Of a stretch of 64,000 nt of DNA, positions 8,067-18,300 are shown piece by piece. The translations under genes were made by a program, and so were the position numbers. This DNA comes from JADGRA01 sp052143535. Its GTDB lineage: Bacteria > Myxococcota > Myxococcia > Myxococcales > Myxococcaceae. The notes below the pieces were generated by a model. That model was not told where the DNA came from. It was given only the letters and a program-made list of their open reading frames with translations, and searched no databases. Position 1 is the first letter of the stretch, and every line of letters begins with the position of its first letter. The stretch covers positions 1 to 64,000 of the forward strand of contig JBKQSS010000061.1 in the NCBI GenBank assembly GCA_052143535.1, read 5' to 3'.

Positions 8067-9248
8067 GTGAGCAACGAGGCAACTCGAAGCACCGGTGGGC
8101 GCTGGTGCAGGCCGATGGTAGCTCGGCAACCGGCCGAGACCCACCGCGCCACGACGCCACTCGAATTGCTCTTTGACCTTTGCTTCGTTGGCGCCGTCTC
8201 GCAGGCGTCCGCCGGATTGCATCACGCGCTGACCGAGAGTCACGTCGGGAGCGGCGTGGTCAACTACCTGCTCGTCTTCTTCGCCATCTGGTGGGCATGG
8301 ATGAACTTCAGTTGGTTCGCCTCGGCATATGACACCGACGATGCGCTCTACCGCCTCACCACGCTGGTGCAAATCGCTGGCAGCCTCGTCCTCGCGGCAG
8401 GAGTGACGCCGGCCCAGCAACAGCATGACTTCTCGGTGATTACGGCAGGCTACGTCATCATGCGTCTGGCGATGGTTGCTCAGTGGTTACGCGCTGCCAA
8501 GGACGATCTCCCGCGACGCAGGGCAGCGCTTTTCTTCGCCGGAGGCATCACCATCGTTCAGATTGGGTGGGTCTCCAGGCTTGCGTTGCCCGAGAGCTGG
8601 TTTCTTCCTGGCTTTCTGGTGCTGGGAATCGCCGAGTTGCTGGTCCCGGTCTTCGCAGAGAGGTTAGCCAGCACCACCTGGAACCCGCACCACATCGCCG
8701 AGCGCTATGGTTGCTTTACGCTGATTGTCCTCGGCGAGTCGGTGCTCTCAGCGACCGTCGCCATCCAGCGTGGCCTCGCCGCACGACGTGACATTGGTGG
8801 ACTGGTTTCCCTCGCTGTCGCTGCTCTGGTCATCGTCTTCTCCATGTGGTGGCTCTATTTTGACCAGCCTGTCCAGCAGCGCCTCACTTCGGTCCGCCGC
8901 TCGATGATTTGGGGATATGGACATCTCCTCATCTTTGCCTCGGCTGCCGCGGTTGGGGCGGGCCTCGGGGTGGCAGTCGACTACGACTCGCACCGTTCCG
9001 AGCTCTCTGCGGTCTCGGCCGCGATGGCCACGACTGTACCGGTCACCATCTTCGTCTTGGCCGTTTGGGTACTCCACGCCGGCTCTGGGCAAGGTCGCCG
9101 CACCGGCTGGGCATTTCCGGTACTTGGAGTGCTGGTGCTGGCCTCTTCGTTGGCGCCGACGCCCATTCACATCACAGCCTTGTTGTTGGCGCTCTTGGTG
9201 GCGTTCAGCGTGCAACGCCCCAAAGTAGTTCGCGCCAGTTCTGGATGA
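8067..9248 (+). CDS. LtrA-family (low temperature requirement A) membrane protein
   Basis: About 393 residues with 10-12 hydrophobic helices. The family signature follows the N-terminus: HRATTPLELLFDLCFVGAV, then FFAIWWAWMNFSWFASAYD and a mid-protein HHIAERYGCFTLIVLGES. LtrA was first tied to growth of Listeria at low temperature; its transport or enzymatic activity is not established. GTG 8067 is preferred for the GAGAGAGG ahead of it. ATG 8115, immediately before the conserved core, is also possible, and the frame is open back to 7923. Confidence 0.85.
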   Translation: MSNEATRSTGGRWCRPMVARQPAETHRATTPLELLFDLCFVGAVSQASAGLHHALTESHVGSGVVNYLLVFFAIWWAWMNFSWFASAYDTDDALYRLTTLVQIAGSLVLAAGVTPAQQQHDFSVITAGYVIMRLAMVAQWLRAAKDDLPRRRAALFFAGGITIVQIGWVSRLALPESWFLPGFLVLGIAELLVPVFAERLASTTWNPHHIAERYGCFTLIVLGESVLSATVAIQRGLAARRDIGGLVSLAVAALVIVFSMWWLYFDQPVQQRLTSVRRSMIWGYGHLLIFASAAAVGAGLGVAVDYDSHRSELSAVSAAMATTVPVTIFVLAVWVLHAGSGQGRRTGWAFPVLGVLVLASSLAPTPIHITALLLALLVAFSVQRPKVVRASSG

Positions 9249-9371
9249 CATTTGTTACGTGGGCCAAAGCAAGGCATCCGCGAGGAGTCATCTCTGTAGA
9301 CGCCACACCCGGATTCGCTTATGAGACCCGGCGTCGAAGGAGCTTGAACCAAACACGAGAAGGAGAAGGCA

Positions 9372-9956
9372 ATGCTTACACGTGGAACGAAGTTTCTGGT
9401 CGTGCTGTCCTCGCTCAGCCTGACGCCGTTCGCCTGGGCAGACGGCGCCGCTGCCCCGTTGCCGTCAGCGTCTCGCTCGCAGCTGACCACCGCCAAGGCG
9501 ACGGTCACCGGGATTGACATTCCGGGTCGAGTCATCACGCTCAAAGGTCCGAAGGGAAACAGCGCAACGTTTCATGTTGGTGATGACGTTAAGAACTTCG
9601 GCCAAATCAAGGTCGGGGACATCGTGATTGCGAAGTACTACGAGTCCATCGCGCTCCGCGTCACGAAGCCCGGAGCTCCGGAAGCAGCCCAGGTGGATGC
9701 CGCGACCGCCGCAGCGCCGGGGCAGCTCCCGGGCGGTGCTGTCGTGAAGCAGGACACCATCAAAGCCAAGGTGACGGCCATCGGTAAGCACAAGGACTCG
9801 GTGACCTTGACTGGCCCCGAGGGCAACTCGGTCACCATCAAGGTGAAGAACCCGAAGAACCTGAACGGGGTCAAGGTTGGTGATGATGTCGAGGCCACCT
9901 ATACCGAGGCTCTGGCCGTGGCCGTCGAGCCAGCGCCGGCACCGGCGAAGAAGTAA
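9372..9956 (+). CDS. Secreted protein with two tandem beta-rich modules
   Basis: A 194-residue exported protein. A signal peptide ends at about PFAWA-DG. The mature chain has two copies of a ~55-residue module: residues ~41-95 (TVTGIDIPGRVITLKGPKGN) and ~125-180 (KVTAIGKHKDSVTLTGPEGN), each ending in a KVGD motif. They resemble small OB-like beta-barrels of the DUF5666 type. The function is unknown; a periplasmic binding role is plausible. AGGAGAAGG precedes the ATG, and a strong intrinsic terminator follows the gene. Confidence 0.8.
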   Translation: MLTRGTKFLVVLSSLSLTPFAWADGAAAPLPSASRSQLTTAKATVTGIDIPGRVITLKGPKGNSATFHVGDDVKNFGQIKVGDIVIAKYYESIALRVTKPGAPEAAQVDAATAAAPGQLPGGAVVKQDTIKAKVTAIGKHKDSVTLTGPEGNSVTIKVKNPKNLNGVKVGDDVEATYTEALAVAVEPAPAPAKK

Positions 9957-9996
9957 CCGACTGCCAACCAACGGACGTACTCGAGGCTGAAAGGCG

Positions 9997-10034
9997 CCCC
10001 GCCAGAAAAGCATCTGGCGGGGTTCTCTTTTTTC
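9997..10034 (+). terminator. Rho-independent terminator
   Basis: A perfect 10-bp GC-rich stem (CCCCGCCAGA with TCTGGCGGGG) around a 6-base loop is followed directly by TTCTCTTTTTT. It ends transcription of the two-module secreted protein gene, 40 bp downstream of its stop. Confidence 0.9.
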
Positions 10035-10112
10035 CGAGACAGCCCGCCCCTGGTGGTTCCTGCCAGGCACTCATGCGGCATCTCCGCAGAGCGGCGGAGG
10101 CCCGAAGTGCTC

Positions 10113-10932
10113 CTAACCGGGGTGTTGCAGTCGTCTCGCGCGTTCGCGAAGAGCGTCGTAGATGGGCGGGCTTCCCAGCAGGCTCGGGATTGCTGCGGCC
10201 ACCGAGCACGTGGCCAGCATCGGGACGAAGAGCGTACTGACCGCGCTCAGCTCTAGCGCCAGGGCCATCCCGGTGATGGGAGCTCGCACCGTTGCTGCGA
10301 ACAACCCGGCCATTCCGACAACCGCCATCGCGGTCGCGTCTGGGCGAAGCGTGGGTGCCCAAGTCTGAAGGGGGGAGCCGCACGCGGCTCCGAATGCTGC
10401 GCCGACGACCAGTAACGGGGAAAACAAGCCTCCCGGCGTCCCGGCGGCGTAGGCGATGGGGCCAATCGCGAACCTGACCAAGAGCAGGCCAAGCAGTGGT
10501 AAAAAGGGCCGCACCACCATTCAGTATGCTCTGGATCCAAACATCTCCGCTCCCAAGGGCTGTCGGCAGAAACCAAGCGGCGAGGGCAATTGCCCCGCCG
10601 ATGGCAGCTGCAGCCAGGTCGGACCTTGCTCCCGTGAAGCGGTCGCTCAGGGCGAGCCCACGGGTGATGAGCCAGTTGTAAGCGACGCCGAGCAGACCGA
10701 GGGGTACGCCGAAAACCGCGTAGAAGAGAAGGCTAGTCAGGCCCGGAGTGGCAAGGTGCGGCACCGTGAAGTCAGGCTGCGTGCCGAGAATTTGGTAGGC
10801 GACAGCAATGCCAGCGCTGCAGGCGCTCAGCGTGGCGACCGCCACACGCATGTTGAACTGCTGTGTGAGCTCCTCCAGTACGAAGATAGCGCCACTCAGG
10901 GGGGCCGCGAAGGCGGCGGCGTCCGCCTCCCA
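10113..10932 (-). pseudogene. CLC-type chloride channel, 5'-truncated and frameshifted
   Basis: Two frames together encode the C-terminal half of a CLC channel. The upstream part reads AAAFAAPLSGAIFVLEELTQ, then MRVAVATLSACSAG and so on to GGAAL near 10512. The downstream part (10113-10520) continues in another frame with LLGLLLVRFAIGPIAYAAGT and the family's GGLFSPLLVVGAAFGA. One extra base near 10505-10520, close to an A5 tract, separates them. Upstream, an in-frame TAG at 10933-10935 abuts the conserved segment and the N-terminal ~150 residues, including the GSGIP selectivity motif, are missing. It cannot make a channel. A sequencing error could explain the frameshift but not the missing 5' half. 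Confidence 0.82.
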
Positions 10933-11072
10933 CTACAAGGGCTGCTCGTCTTTTGGGCGTTTTGGTTGTGGCGCAGCCCAAAGCCACCGGCTGCCCGGCC
11001 GGGGCGGCTCGGCTGAGGGCTCCTCGATTGGGGAAAGCGCTCCAACGGCGCGCCGTCTCTTGGCCGCTGGAC

Positions 11073-11831
11073 TCACAGTACGAGGGGAAGGAGCGCCTTG
11101 CGGCGTTGCGGGTATGTCGGGAAGTGTTTCCGGTACCAGGCGTGATGGGACAGAGCACGGGGGGCGAGGTTCGCCACCGTGTACACCGCAAAGGCAAGTC
11201 CAGCCCAGGACCAGGTGGCGAGGGCCCAGCCGAACCACTCCACCATCTCACCCAGGTAGTTCGGGCAAGAGACCCAATTGAAAAGGCCCCCAGTGGGAAT
11301 GTGGTACCCGGCGTCCCCAGGCTTCCGCAGACGCAGGAGCGTTCGGTCGGAGGAGATGTTGACCAGCAGGCCGATGCCGAACGCTGCGGCGCCAATGAGG
11401 AAGCGCGGTTCGACCAACCACGTCGAGTCGTAGTGTCCCAGCTCGGAAATCCAGCGGGCGTTGATGAAGCCGTTCAGCAGGTTGAACGACATCGCGAGTA
11501 ACACCACCAAAACTGGCAACCGCTTGCTCGATGCGCTTAGGCGCAACGGGAAGAAAAACGTGCGCTGAAGGTAGTGAAGCTCCCACAGGCACAGAAAGAC
11601 CACCGGAGCGGGTTCGCTTCGGTGGCTGCCAAGGAGATAGACGAACGCAAAGAAAAAGACGGCTGGGCTCTCCATGAGAAGCCAACCGGTCCGCGCGGAG
11701 AGCGTAGGCCCCCACCCAGGACGCGCGTGCCGTCCATACGGCGCGGGCACGAGACAGAGCGTCGCGAAGGTCACGACGGCAAGGGCGAATTCGACGGCGA
11801 CGGCTGCGCCGTATGAGGTGAGCGGGTGCAA
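11073..11831 (-). CDS. 3-oxo-5-alpha-steroid 4-dehydrogenase-like membrane enzyme
   Basis: About 252 residues with several hydrophobic helices. The C-terminal half has the signature of steroid 5-alpha-reductases: TGGLFNWVSCPNYLGEMVEW, then NLAPRALSHHAWY and a YPQRRKALLPLVL tail. Animal and plant relatives reduce the delta-4 bond of 3-oxo-steroids with NADPH; some bacterial relatives act on other enones or long-chain lipids. TTG 11831 is proposed as start because GGAG lies nine bases upstream; the open frame begins at TTG 11840. It is divergent from the Omp85-like gene. Confidence 0.8.
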   Translation of the reverse strand: MHPLTSYGAAVAVEFALAVVTFATLCLVPAPYGRHARPGWGPTLSARTGWLLMESPAVFFFAFVYLLGSHRSEPAPVVFLCLWELHYLQRTFFFPLRLSASSKRLPVLVVLLAMSFNLLNGFINARWISELGHYDSTWLVEPRFLIGAAAFGIGLLVNISSDRTLLRLRKPGDAGYHIPTGGLFNWVSCPNYLGEMVEWFGWALATWSWAGLAFAVYTVANLAPRALSHHAWYRKHFPTYPQRRKALLPLVL

Positions 11832-11936
11832 GGTGGACAACTCCAGCGGCCAGGCCCACGAATAGAGCGTGCAAAAACGCTCCGTCGAGGGCGCCCTACG
11901 GTACAGTTCCTGGGCCTCACCTCGCTAGGGGAATGC

Positions 11937-13439
11937 ATGTGCCGTGGGCGCGCTCCGCTGGTTCTGTTGGTCCTGCTTGCCGCGTGGCGGCCCGCCCTAG
12001 CAAGGGCTGGCGAGGAAGGCTGGACCGAGACGGCCAATCTCGAGGACGCACCGCCCGAGGCGAGTGATGCCGGGGTGGAGCCCCCGTCGGACAAGCCTCG
12101 GCTCGAAACCGAGCGCGTGCATGTGCTCCCGTTCACCCCAGTCCGGCCCGTAACCGGTGCATGCACATCCAGCCTGGAGTGTGCCGAGAAGCATAGGTAC
12201 GGAGAGGTTTGTGTCGCCGAGCAATGCGAGGAGTACGAAGATGCGGCCGACCTCTTCACCATCCTGCACCTCACCAGTTCGGGGAAGGCGGAGCCGAAAC
12301 CATATGAGCTACTTCCGGCCATTCTCCCGGCCATCGGGTACAACCCGGCGCTCGGCTTTCTCATCGGCGTTACGGCCTTCCTAGGAATGTACCTGGGCGA
12401 CCCGGACACCACGACCATCTCCAACGCCCAACCCACCTTTCTCTTTACGTCGAACAAGCAGCTGATTTTTCAGGTGCCGAGCACAGTGATGACGTCGGAC
12501 AACGAATGGGAGCTTCAAGGCGACTACCGGTTGCTCATCTTCAATCAGGATACGTATGGGCTCGGAACCGGCATTACCCCTGTCTCCTCGGGGTTCACCA
12601 TCGGCGGCTATGGCCAGACGGCGGCCGTCCCCGGAGCGCAGCCGATGAATTTCGACTTGCTGCGCATCCACCAGTCGGTGCTGAAGAAGGTGGTCGGGTC
12701 GCTGTACGCTGGCGCCGCAGTACGGTTCGACCGGTACTTCGACATCGACGACGAGCTGTTGAATCTCACCTCGACTCCGCCGGTCATCACCAGCCACTAC
12801 GCCTACAGCCGTTACTACGGTTTCAACTCCAACCAGTACAACGTGGTGAGCGTCGGCGCGGAGATTCTCTACGACAGCCGTGACTCCACCGTGAATCCCT
12901 ACCGGGGGGTGTACGCGAACTTCGTCTTCCGAGGAAATCCCACTTGGTTGGGAAGCTCGCAAGACAGCACCCAGGCCTACGGCGAGTTCAGGACGTACAT
13001 CGGCCTCGACCCGAACATCCCCCGGGACGTCCTCGCTTTCTGGGCTTTGGCCCAGGGTGTGACGGGAGGGAACCTTCCTTATCTCGCGCTGCCGGCCATT
13101 GGGTGGGACGCCAGGGGCCGAACGGGCCGAGGCTATGTGCAGGGGCGCTTCCGTGGGACGTCAGAAGTCTACCTGGAGGGCGAGCTCCGCTTTCGCCTCA
13201 CCGATGACGGCTTCCTGGGCGCGGTGGTGTTCGCCAACGTCTCCACCTTCGGGCGCCCGGCGGCGACCATCCCCGGGTACTCGGTTGCCGCCGAGCCGCT
13301 TTTTACCAATCTCCGTCCCGCGGGTGGCATCGGCCTCCGCTTCATGATGAACCGGGCATCACGAACCAACGTCACTTTGGACTTCGCCTTCAGCGAGACT
13401 GGCTTCGGCATCTACCTGGGTGCCGGCGAGGCGTTTTAG
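11937..13439 (+). CDS. Omp85/BamA-superfamily (D15 domain) outer-membrane protein
   Basis: A 500-residue exported protein. The signal peptide covers residues 1-23. A ~85-residue acidic, Pro-rich linker with four closely spaced Cys (C76, C82, C92, C97) follows where POTRA domains would normally be. The remainder is a beta-barrel of the bacterial surface antigen (D15) type: SVGAEILYDSRDSTVNPYRG is the typical entry strand, GGIGLRFMMN lies near the end, and the protein terminates in Phe. With no POTRA repeats it is unlikely to be the essential BamA and resembles short barrel-only members that may act in lipid or patatin-like export. ATG 11937 has AGGGG seven bases upstream. Confidence 0.85.
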   Translation: MCRGRAPLVLLVLLAAWRPALARAGEEGWTETANLEDAPPEASDAGVEPPSDKPRLETERVHVLPFTPVRPVTGACTSSLECAEKHRYGEVCVAEQCEEYEDAADLFTILHLTSSGKAEPKPYELLPAILPAIGYNPALGFLIGVTAFLGMYLGDPDTTTISNAQPTFLFTSNKQLIFQVPSTVMTSDNEWELQGDYRLLIFNQDTYGLGTGITPVSSGFTIGGYGQTAAVPGAQPMNFDLLRIHQSVLKKVVGSLYAGAAVRFDRYFDIDDELLNLTSTPPVITSHYAYSRYYGFNSNQYNVVSVGAEILYDSRDSTVNPYRGVYANFVFRGNPTWLGSSQDSTQAYGEFRTYIGLDPNIPRDVLAFWALAQGVTGGNLPYLALPAIGWDARGRTGRGYVQGRFRGTSEVYLEGELRFRLTDDGFLGAVVFANVSTFGRPAATIPGYSVAAEPLFTNLRPAGGIGLRFMMNRASRTNVTLDFAFSETGFGIYLGAGEAF

Positions 13440-13499
13440 CTGCAGCCGAGCGGGTTTTCCCACCGCCAAAGGCGTCCTCGGGCTTTCGAACCTGTGGCG

Positions 13500-15281
13500 T
13501 CAGGCCGGCTTTGGGACGGCCAGAGGCGTCGGAGCGCCAAGGTGGTCCCGCGTTCTTGCCACGCCGTCGGCGAGCGTCTTGCACAGGAGGAGCCGCCCCG
13601 GAACGGCCTTCATGCCAGCCTTGGTCAAGACGCGCGCCGGCTGGGGCTGGATGCCGGCCAATACCACCAAGACGTGTCGCTTCTGCAGCTTCTGAATAGC
13701 GCTCTCCAGAGCCACCAAGGCCGTGTAGTCCATGACCGGAACGGCGGTGAGGTCGAACACGACGGCTCGCGTCGCTTCATGCAACGAGTCGAGCACGTTG
13801 ATGGCCTTCTGCGCCGCACCGAAGAAGAGCGGGCCGGCCACCTCGTACAGCACCACGCCTCGGGGGACCGAGCGGTCGATGTGGTGCGGCGTGTCGGTCA
13901 GAGGCCGGGTGCTGACAATCTCCGCCATTCTCCGCATGAGGAGCAGCGCGGCGAGCATGATGCCGACGCTGACTCCAACCACCATGTCGAACAGCACCGT
14001 GCACAGGAAACAAGCAACCAGAACAGCGACGTCGCTCTTCGGCGCAGCACGCAGCGTGTGCGCGACGTGTTTGACCTCACCCATTCTCCAGGCGACGGTG
14101 AGCAGCAGCGCCGCCATCGACGCCAGCGGGAGCGCGCCCAGCACTGAGGCAAACGAAACCACGGCAAGCAGCAGGAAGCCTGCATGAAAGACCCCGGCCA
14201 ACGGGGAGCGAGCGCCGGAACGGATGTTGACGGTGGTGCGGGCGATGGCACCGGTTGCGGCGAAGCCGCCGAAGAAGGGGGCAACGAGGTTGCCCACCCC
14301 CAAAGCAAGGAGCTCGGCGTCCGGGTCGTGGCGCGTCCCGCTGATGCCGTCGGCCACCACGGCGCAGAGCAGCGACTCGATGGCGCCGAGGAGGGCGATG
14401 GCGAAGGCGTTTGGGACGAGTGTTTTGACGAGTACGAAGGAGAGCACCAGGGGCTCCCCGCCGGCGCCGGCCGCCTGCCACGGCCACAAAAACCTCGGCG
14501 GGAAAGGGGGGATGCCAGCCAGGGTGTGTCCGTCGACAACGTAGTGAAAGCGCGAGGCGATGGTGGAGGCTTGGAATTCTGGCCCGAGCCGGGCGAGGAG
14601 CAGCGCCAGGACGGCCGCCGCAGGCAGTGCAATGAGGGCGGGCGGCACCCGGGGGGTGGCGCGTGGCCACGCCACCAGCAGTGCCAGAGTGAAGACGCCG
14701 ACCAGGAGGTCGCCGGCCTGCAGCGTCGGCAGCGCCCGCACCGTCGCGGCGACGCGCTCCAGGAAATGCTCGGGGTTTCCGGACAGGCTGAGACCGAGAA
14801 AGTCCTTGAGTTGCAGCGTCGCGATGACAGTGGCGATGCCGGCGGTGAAGCCAGTCGTCACCGGGTGGGGGATGAATTCAATCAAGCGGCCGAGGCGTGC
14901 CAGGCCGAGCCCTACCAGGATGGCGCCAGCCATGACTGACGCGAGCAGCAGCCCGGCGAGCCCAAAGCGCGCGGAAATAGGCGCAAGGATGACGACGAAG
15001 GCGGCGGTAGGGCCTGTCACTTGGGTTCGGGCGCCGCCGAAGAGCGACACCAAGCAACCGGCGATGATGGCGGTGTACAGGCCCTGTTGCGGCGCGACGC
15101 CTGAGGAGATGGCGAGCGCCATCGAGAGCGGAAGCGCCACCACGGCGACCACCAGGCCAGCGACCAGGTCGTGCCCGAGGTCCTCCCAGCGGTAACCCTT
15201 CCGGAGCACCTCTCGGAGCGCCGGCCCCGGAAGCAGTCCCAGCTTGGGCAGGACCCCGAAGGTCGCTCGGTAGCGCGTCAC
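13500..15281 (-). CDS. SulP family anion transporter with STAS domain
   Basis: A 593-residue inner-membrane transporter. The N-terminal ~430 residues contain the SulP core: DLVAGLVVAVVALPLSMALA, TGPTAAFVVIL and PHPVTTGFTAGIA are recognisable. The C-terminal ~120 residues form a STAS domain with VVFDLTAVPVMDYTALVAL carrying the anti-sigma-antagonist-like loop. Family members carry sulfate, bicarbonate or dicarboxylates; the substrate cannot be read from sequence. The start is a GTG with a poor ribosome-binding site. It lies downstream of the Big2 lipoprotein with a ~100-bp gap. Confidence 0.9.
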   Translation of the reverse strand: MTRYRATFGVLPKLGLLPGPALREVLRKGYRWEDLGHDLVAGLVVAVVALPLSMALAISSGVAPQQGLYTAIIAGCLVSLFGGARTQVTGPTAAFVVILAPISARFGLAGLLLASVMAGAILVGLGLARLGRLIEFIPHPVTTGFTAGIATVIATLQLKDFLGLSLSGNPEHFLERVAATVRALPTLQAGDLLVGVFTLALLVAWPRATPRVPPALIALPAAAVLALLLARLGPEFQASTIASRFHYVVDGHTLAGIPPFPPRFLWPWQAAGAGGEPLVLSFVLVKTLVPNAFAIALLGAIESLLCAVVADGISGTRHDPDAELLALGVGNLVAPFFGGFAATGAIARTTVNIRSGARSPLAGVFHAGFLLLAVVSFASVLGALPLASMAALLLTVAWRMGEVKHVAHTLRAAPKSDVAVLVACFLCTVLFDMVVGVSVGIMLAALLLMRRMAEIVSTRPLTDTPHHIDRSVPRGVVLYEVAGPLFFGAAQKAINVLDSLHEATRAVVFDLTAVPVMDYTALVALESAIQKLQKRHVLVVLAGIQPQPARVLTKAGMKAVPGRLLLCKTLADGVARTRDHLGAPTPLAVPKPA

Positions 15282-15383
15282 GAGCTACGAGGTGGGCACT
15301 TCTCGCGTCCTCGCCATCCTCTTCGCCCGTCCATGCGCCTTCGAAGCTTACCGTGTCGTGCCACCAACCGCGAGCGCCAGCCT

Positions 15384-18300
15384 TCAAGGTGTGACGTCAA
15401 CGGCCGCAGAGCCGGTGAGGGTGCCGACGGTTGCCGACACCGAAGTGTTTCCGACTTCAATCGCCGTGAGCTCGCCCGACGCCGTCACCTGCGCGATGCC
15501 AGGGGGCTGCACGTTCCAGGTGGCGAGCGCCGAGACGTCGCGCGTGGTCCCGTCACTCAGTAGTGCGCTGGCCTTCAGTGCCACTGAGGGCGTCGCGGAC
15601 AGGGAGAGGACGACGCTGGCCGGAATGACGTCTACCCCCACCGGAAGCGCTGGCGCAGCGACGAAGGTGGCGCTGCCCGTGGCCGTGCTGGCATCGGGCC
15701 GGATGACGGAGGCCGACACGGTGACGTTTCCTGGGGCGAGAGCCATTGCCTCCCCGCGCGTGGCAGGTCCGTTGGAAACGGCCAACAGCGCAGGATTGGC
15801 GCTCGCCCACCGTGCCTGGGCGGTGAGGTCGAAGTGGCTGCCGTCGCTGTAGAGGCCCTGGGCTTGCAGAGGCACCTCGACGCCGACGGACCCGCTTGGT
15901 CCGGCGGGGAGAATGCTGAGCTCGGTGAGCGCAGCCGTGCTCACGTTGACGCTGACACTGGTCTCGGTTCCGTCGAAAGCCGCCGTCACCTCCGTCGAGC
16001 CCGGAAGGAGTGCCACCAGCATTCCTCCGCTTGCCCCGTTGGACACCGAGGCCACTTGAGGGAGGGTCGAAGTCCAGACTGTCCGAGAGGTGACGTCCTG
16101 CTGGACACCGGAGGGGAAGTTGGCTGTCGCGAACAACTGCAACTGGACACCCGCCGGGACTGCAGAGGCGAGGCCCTGAATGGACAGGGACTGCGCGCCC
16201 CCCGCGGTGGTCGCCACTGGCGTGCTACCGCTGATGGCCGCAAAGCGCGCGACAGCGTTCGCGCTTCCCTCCGACAGCGCGACCGCGCTGCCGCGCTGTG
16301 GTCCGGTGCCCCGGAGGCGTAGCACCACGGTCGCGGAGGACGTCCAGGAGGCTTGACGGGTGACGTCCACCAGCGAGCCGTCCCGGAAATGCGCGAGGGC
16401 TTGGACCGAGCCCGGCTCGCCCGCTGGAAGAGCGCTCGGCCCGGTGACGGCCAAGGAATCGGCAGTCGAAGCGTCGACCGCCACTGAGGTTATGGCCGAG
16501 GCCGAGCCGAAGACTGCGCTGACGTTAGCCATGCCCGGGCTGAGCCCAGCGAGTTGACCGCGTCGTCCACCGGCGTTGGCCGCCGAGGCCACCGAGGAGT
16601 TGCTCGAGGAAAAGACGGTCCAAGCCGTAACATCCAGGGCGTCTCCCGTTGGCCACACTGCAGTCGCCAGCAGGGGCCGCTCGGTCCCGCTGTGTAGCTG
16701 TACCAACGGCGGCCAAAGCTCGAGCGCTGGAGCCTCGGCCGCGACTGTGACGGGCGCGGTGGCGGTGGCCCCACCGAAGGTGGCGGTCAGCTGGGAGACA
16801 CCCGCGTCGGCGGCCAAGACGTGACCGGCTTCCAGTCCATCGCCGGCGACGAGAACGTTCACATCGCCGGCGCTCCAGGCTGTCAGGGAGGTGACGTCCA
16901 GGAGGCTCCCGTCGTTGAAGACGGCGGTCGCGGTGAGGGCCACCAATCCTCCAACCCCGAGGGAGACTTGCTCCGGTGCAATCTCGAGCCGCTCCACATG
17001 TCGAGCAGTCGCCACCACCGAGGCGGTGCTCGACAGGCCGTTGAGCTCGGCGGCCGCCGTACATGTCTTCGGGGAGCGAGCCGCCAGGGCTCCACCTCGG
17101 GCCCCGTTTGAAACCTGAATGTCACCCGGACAGGACGAAGCCCAGCCAGCGGCCGTGGTGGCGTCGTCCACGGCCCCGTCCGCAAGCACCCGCTCTGCGC
17201 TGAGGAAGCTCGGCAGCCCCACCGTCACAGAGGCAGCAGGCGGCCACACCAGTAAGGCGCTCGGCGGTGCCCCGTCGACGGCTTGCTGGGCGGAGGCGGT
17301 GAGTCCGCCGAAACCGGCCTGGACGGTGGCAAGGCCCGCGTCGAGCGCCGAGGCCACTCCAGCACTGGGCGAGACGGCCAGAATTTGAGAAGGCGTCGAA
17401 GTCCAGCTGGCCTGGGTGGTGAGTCCAAGAACGCCTTCATCGGCAAAGGTGCCCCAGGTGGTGAAGGCTTTGGTACCGAGGACGCCCAGCGGGTCGGGGA
17501 GCGCAGGCGCCACCTCCAGGGCGGCCAGCGGGGCGGCGCTCACCAAAAGCGGTGCTTGCGCCAGCACCACACCGGCCTGTGCCTCGACTTGGGTGGGGCC
17601 TGGAGAGAACCCCTCCACCTCGCCCGGGACGGAGGACAGAAAGAAGGCGAGGGACGGGTCATCCACCGTCCACTGCACGTTGCTGGTGACAGGCTGTGCT
17701 GTCCCGTCGGAAAAGAGCCCGGTGGCCTGGAGCGCAGCGTTGGTGCCGGGCGTCACGTACGGCAGCAGCGGCGAAATGGCCAGTGCGAGCAGAGTCGCAT
17801 CGGTGACAGTGAGGCTCGTGGAGCCGGTGAATTGCTGGTAACTGGCCGTCAGTTGCGCCGTGCCGGTGGCGAGCGCGACCAGCGCCCCGACGCTCCCAGG
17901 CGACGTGGAAACTGACACCACCGCTGGCTGGCTGCTAGTCCAGCCCGCGACGCTGCTGAAGTCAGCGTGCGTCCCGTCGGTGAAGAAGCCGGTGGCGGTG
18001 CAAGTGACGTCCGAGAGAGGCGCCACCACCGGTCGGTCCACCGTCACCACCAGCGAGACGAGCTGGGCGTCGGTGACCACGAGGTGCGCGCTCCCGGAAA
18101 GCGAACCAACTGTTGCAATCACGTTGGCCTCGCCCGTGGCCACCGCCAGGACAACGCCCGCCATGCCGGCGTCGGCGTTGGAGACTTGCAACACCAGGTT
18201 GTTGGAGGAACTCCAGATGGTGCTGGCCAAGGACGTCACGTCCTGGCCAGCGTCCGACTGAAGGACGGCGGTGGCGGTGGCCTGGACAGTCGAGCCGAGA

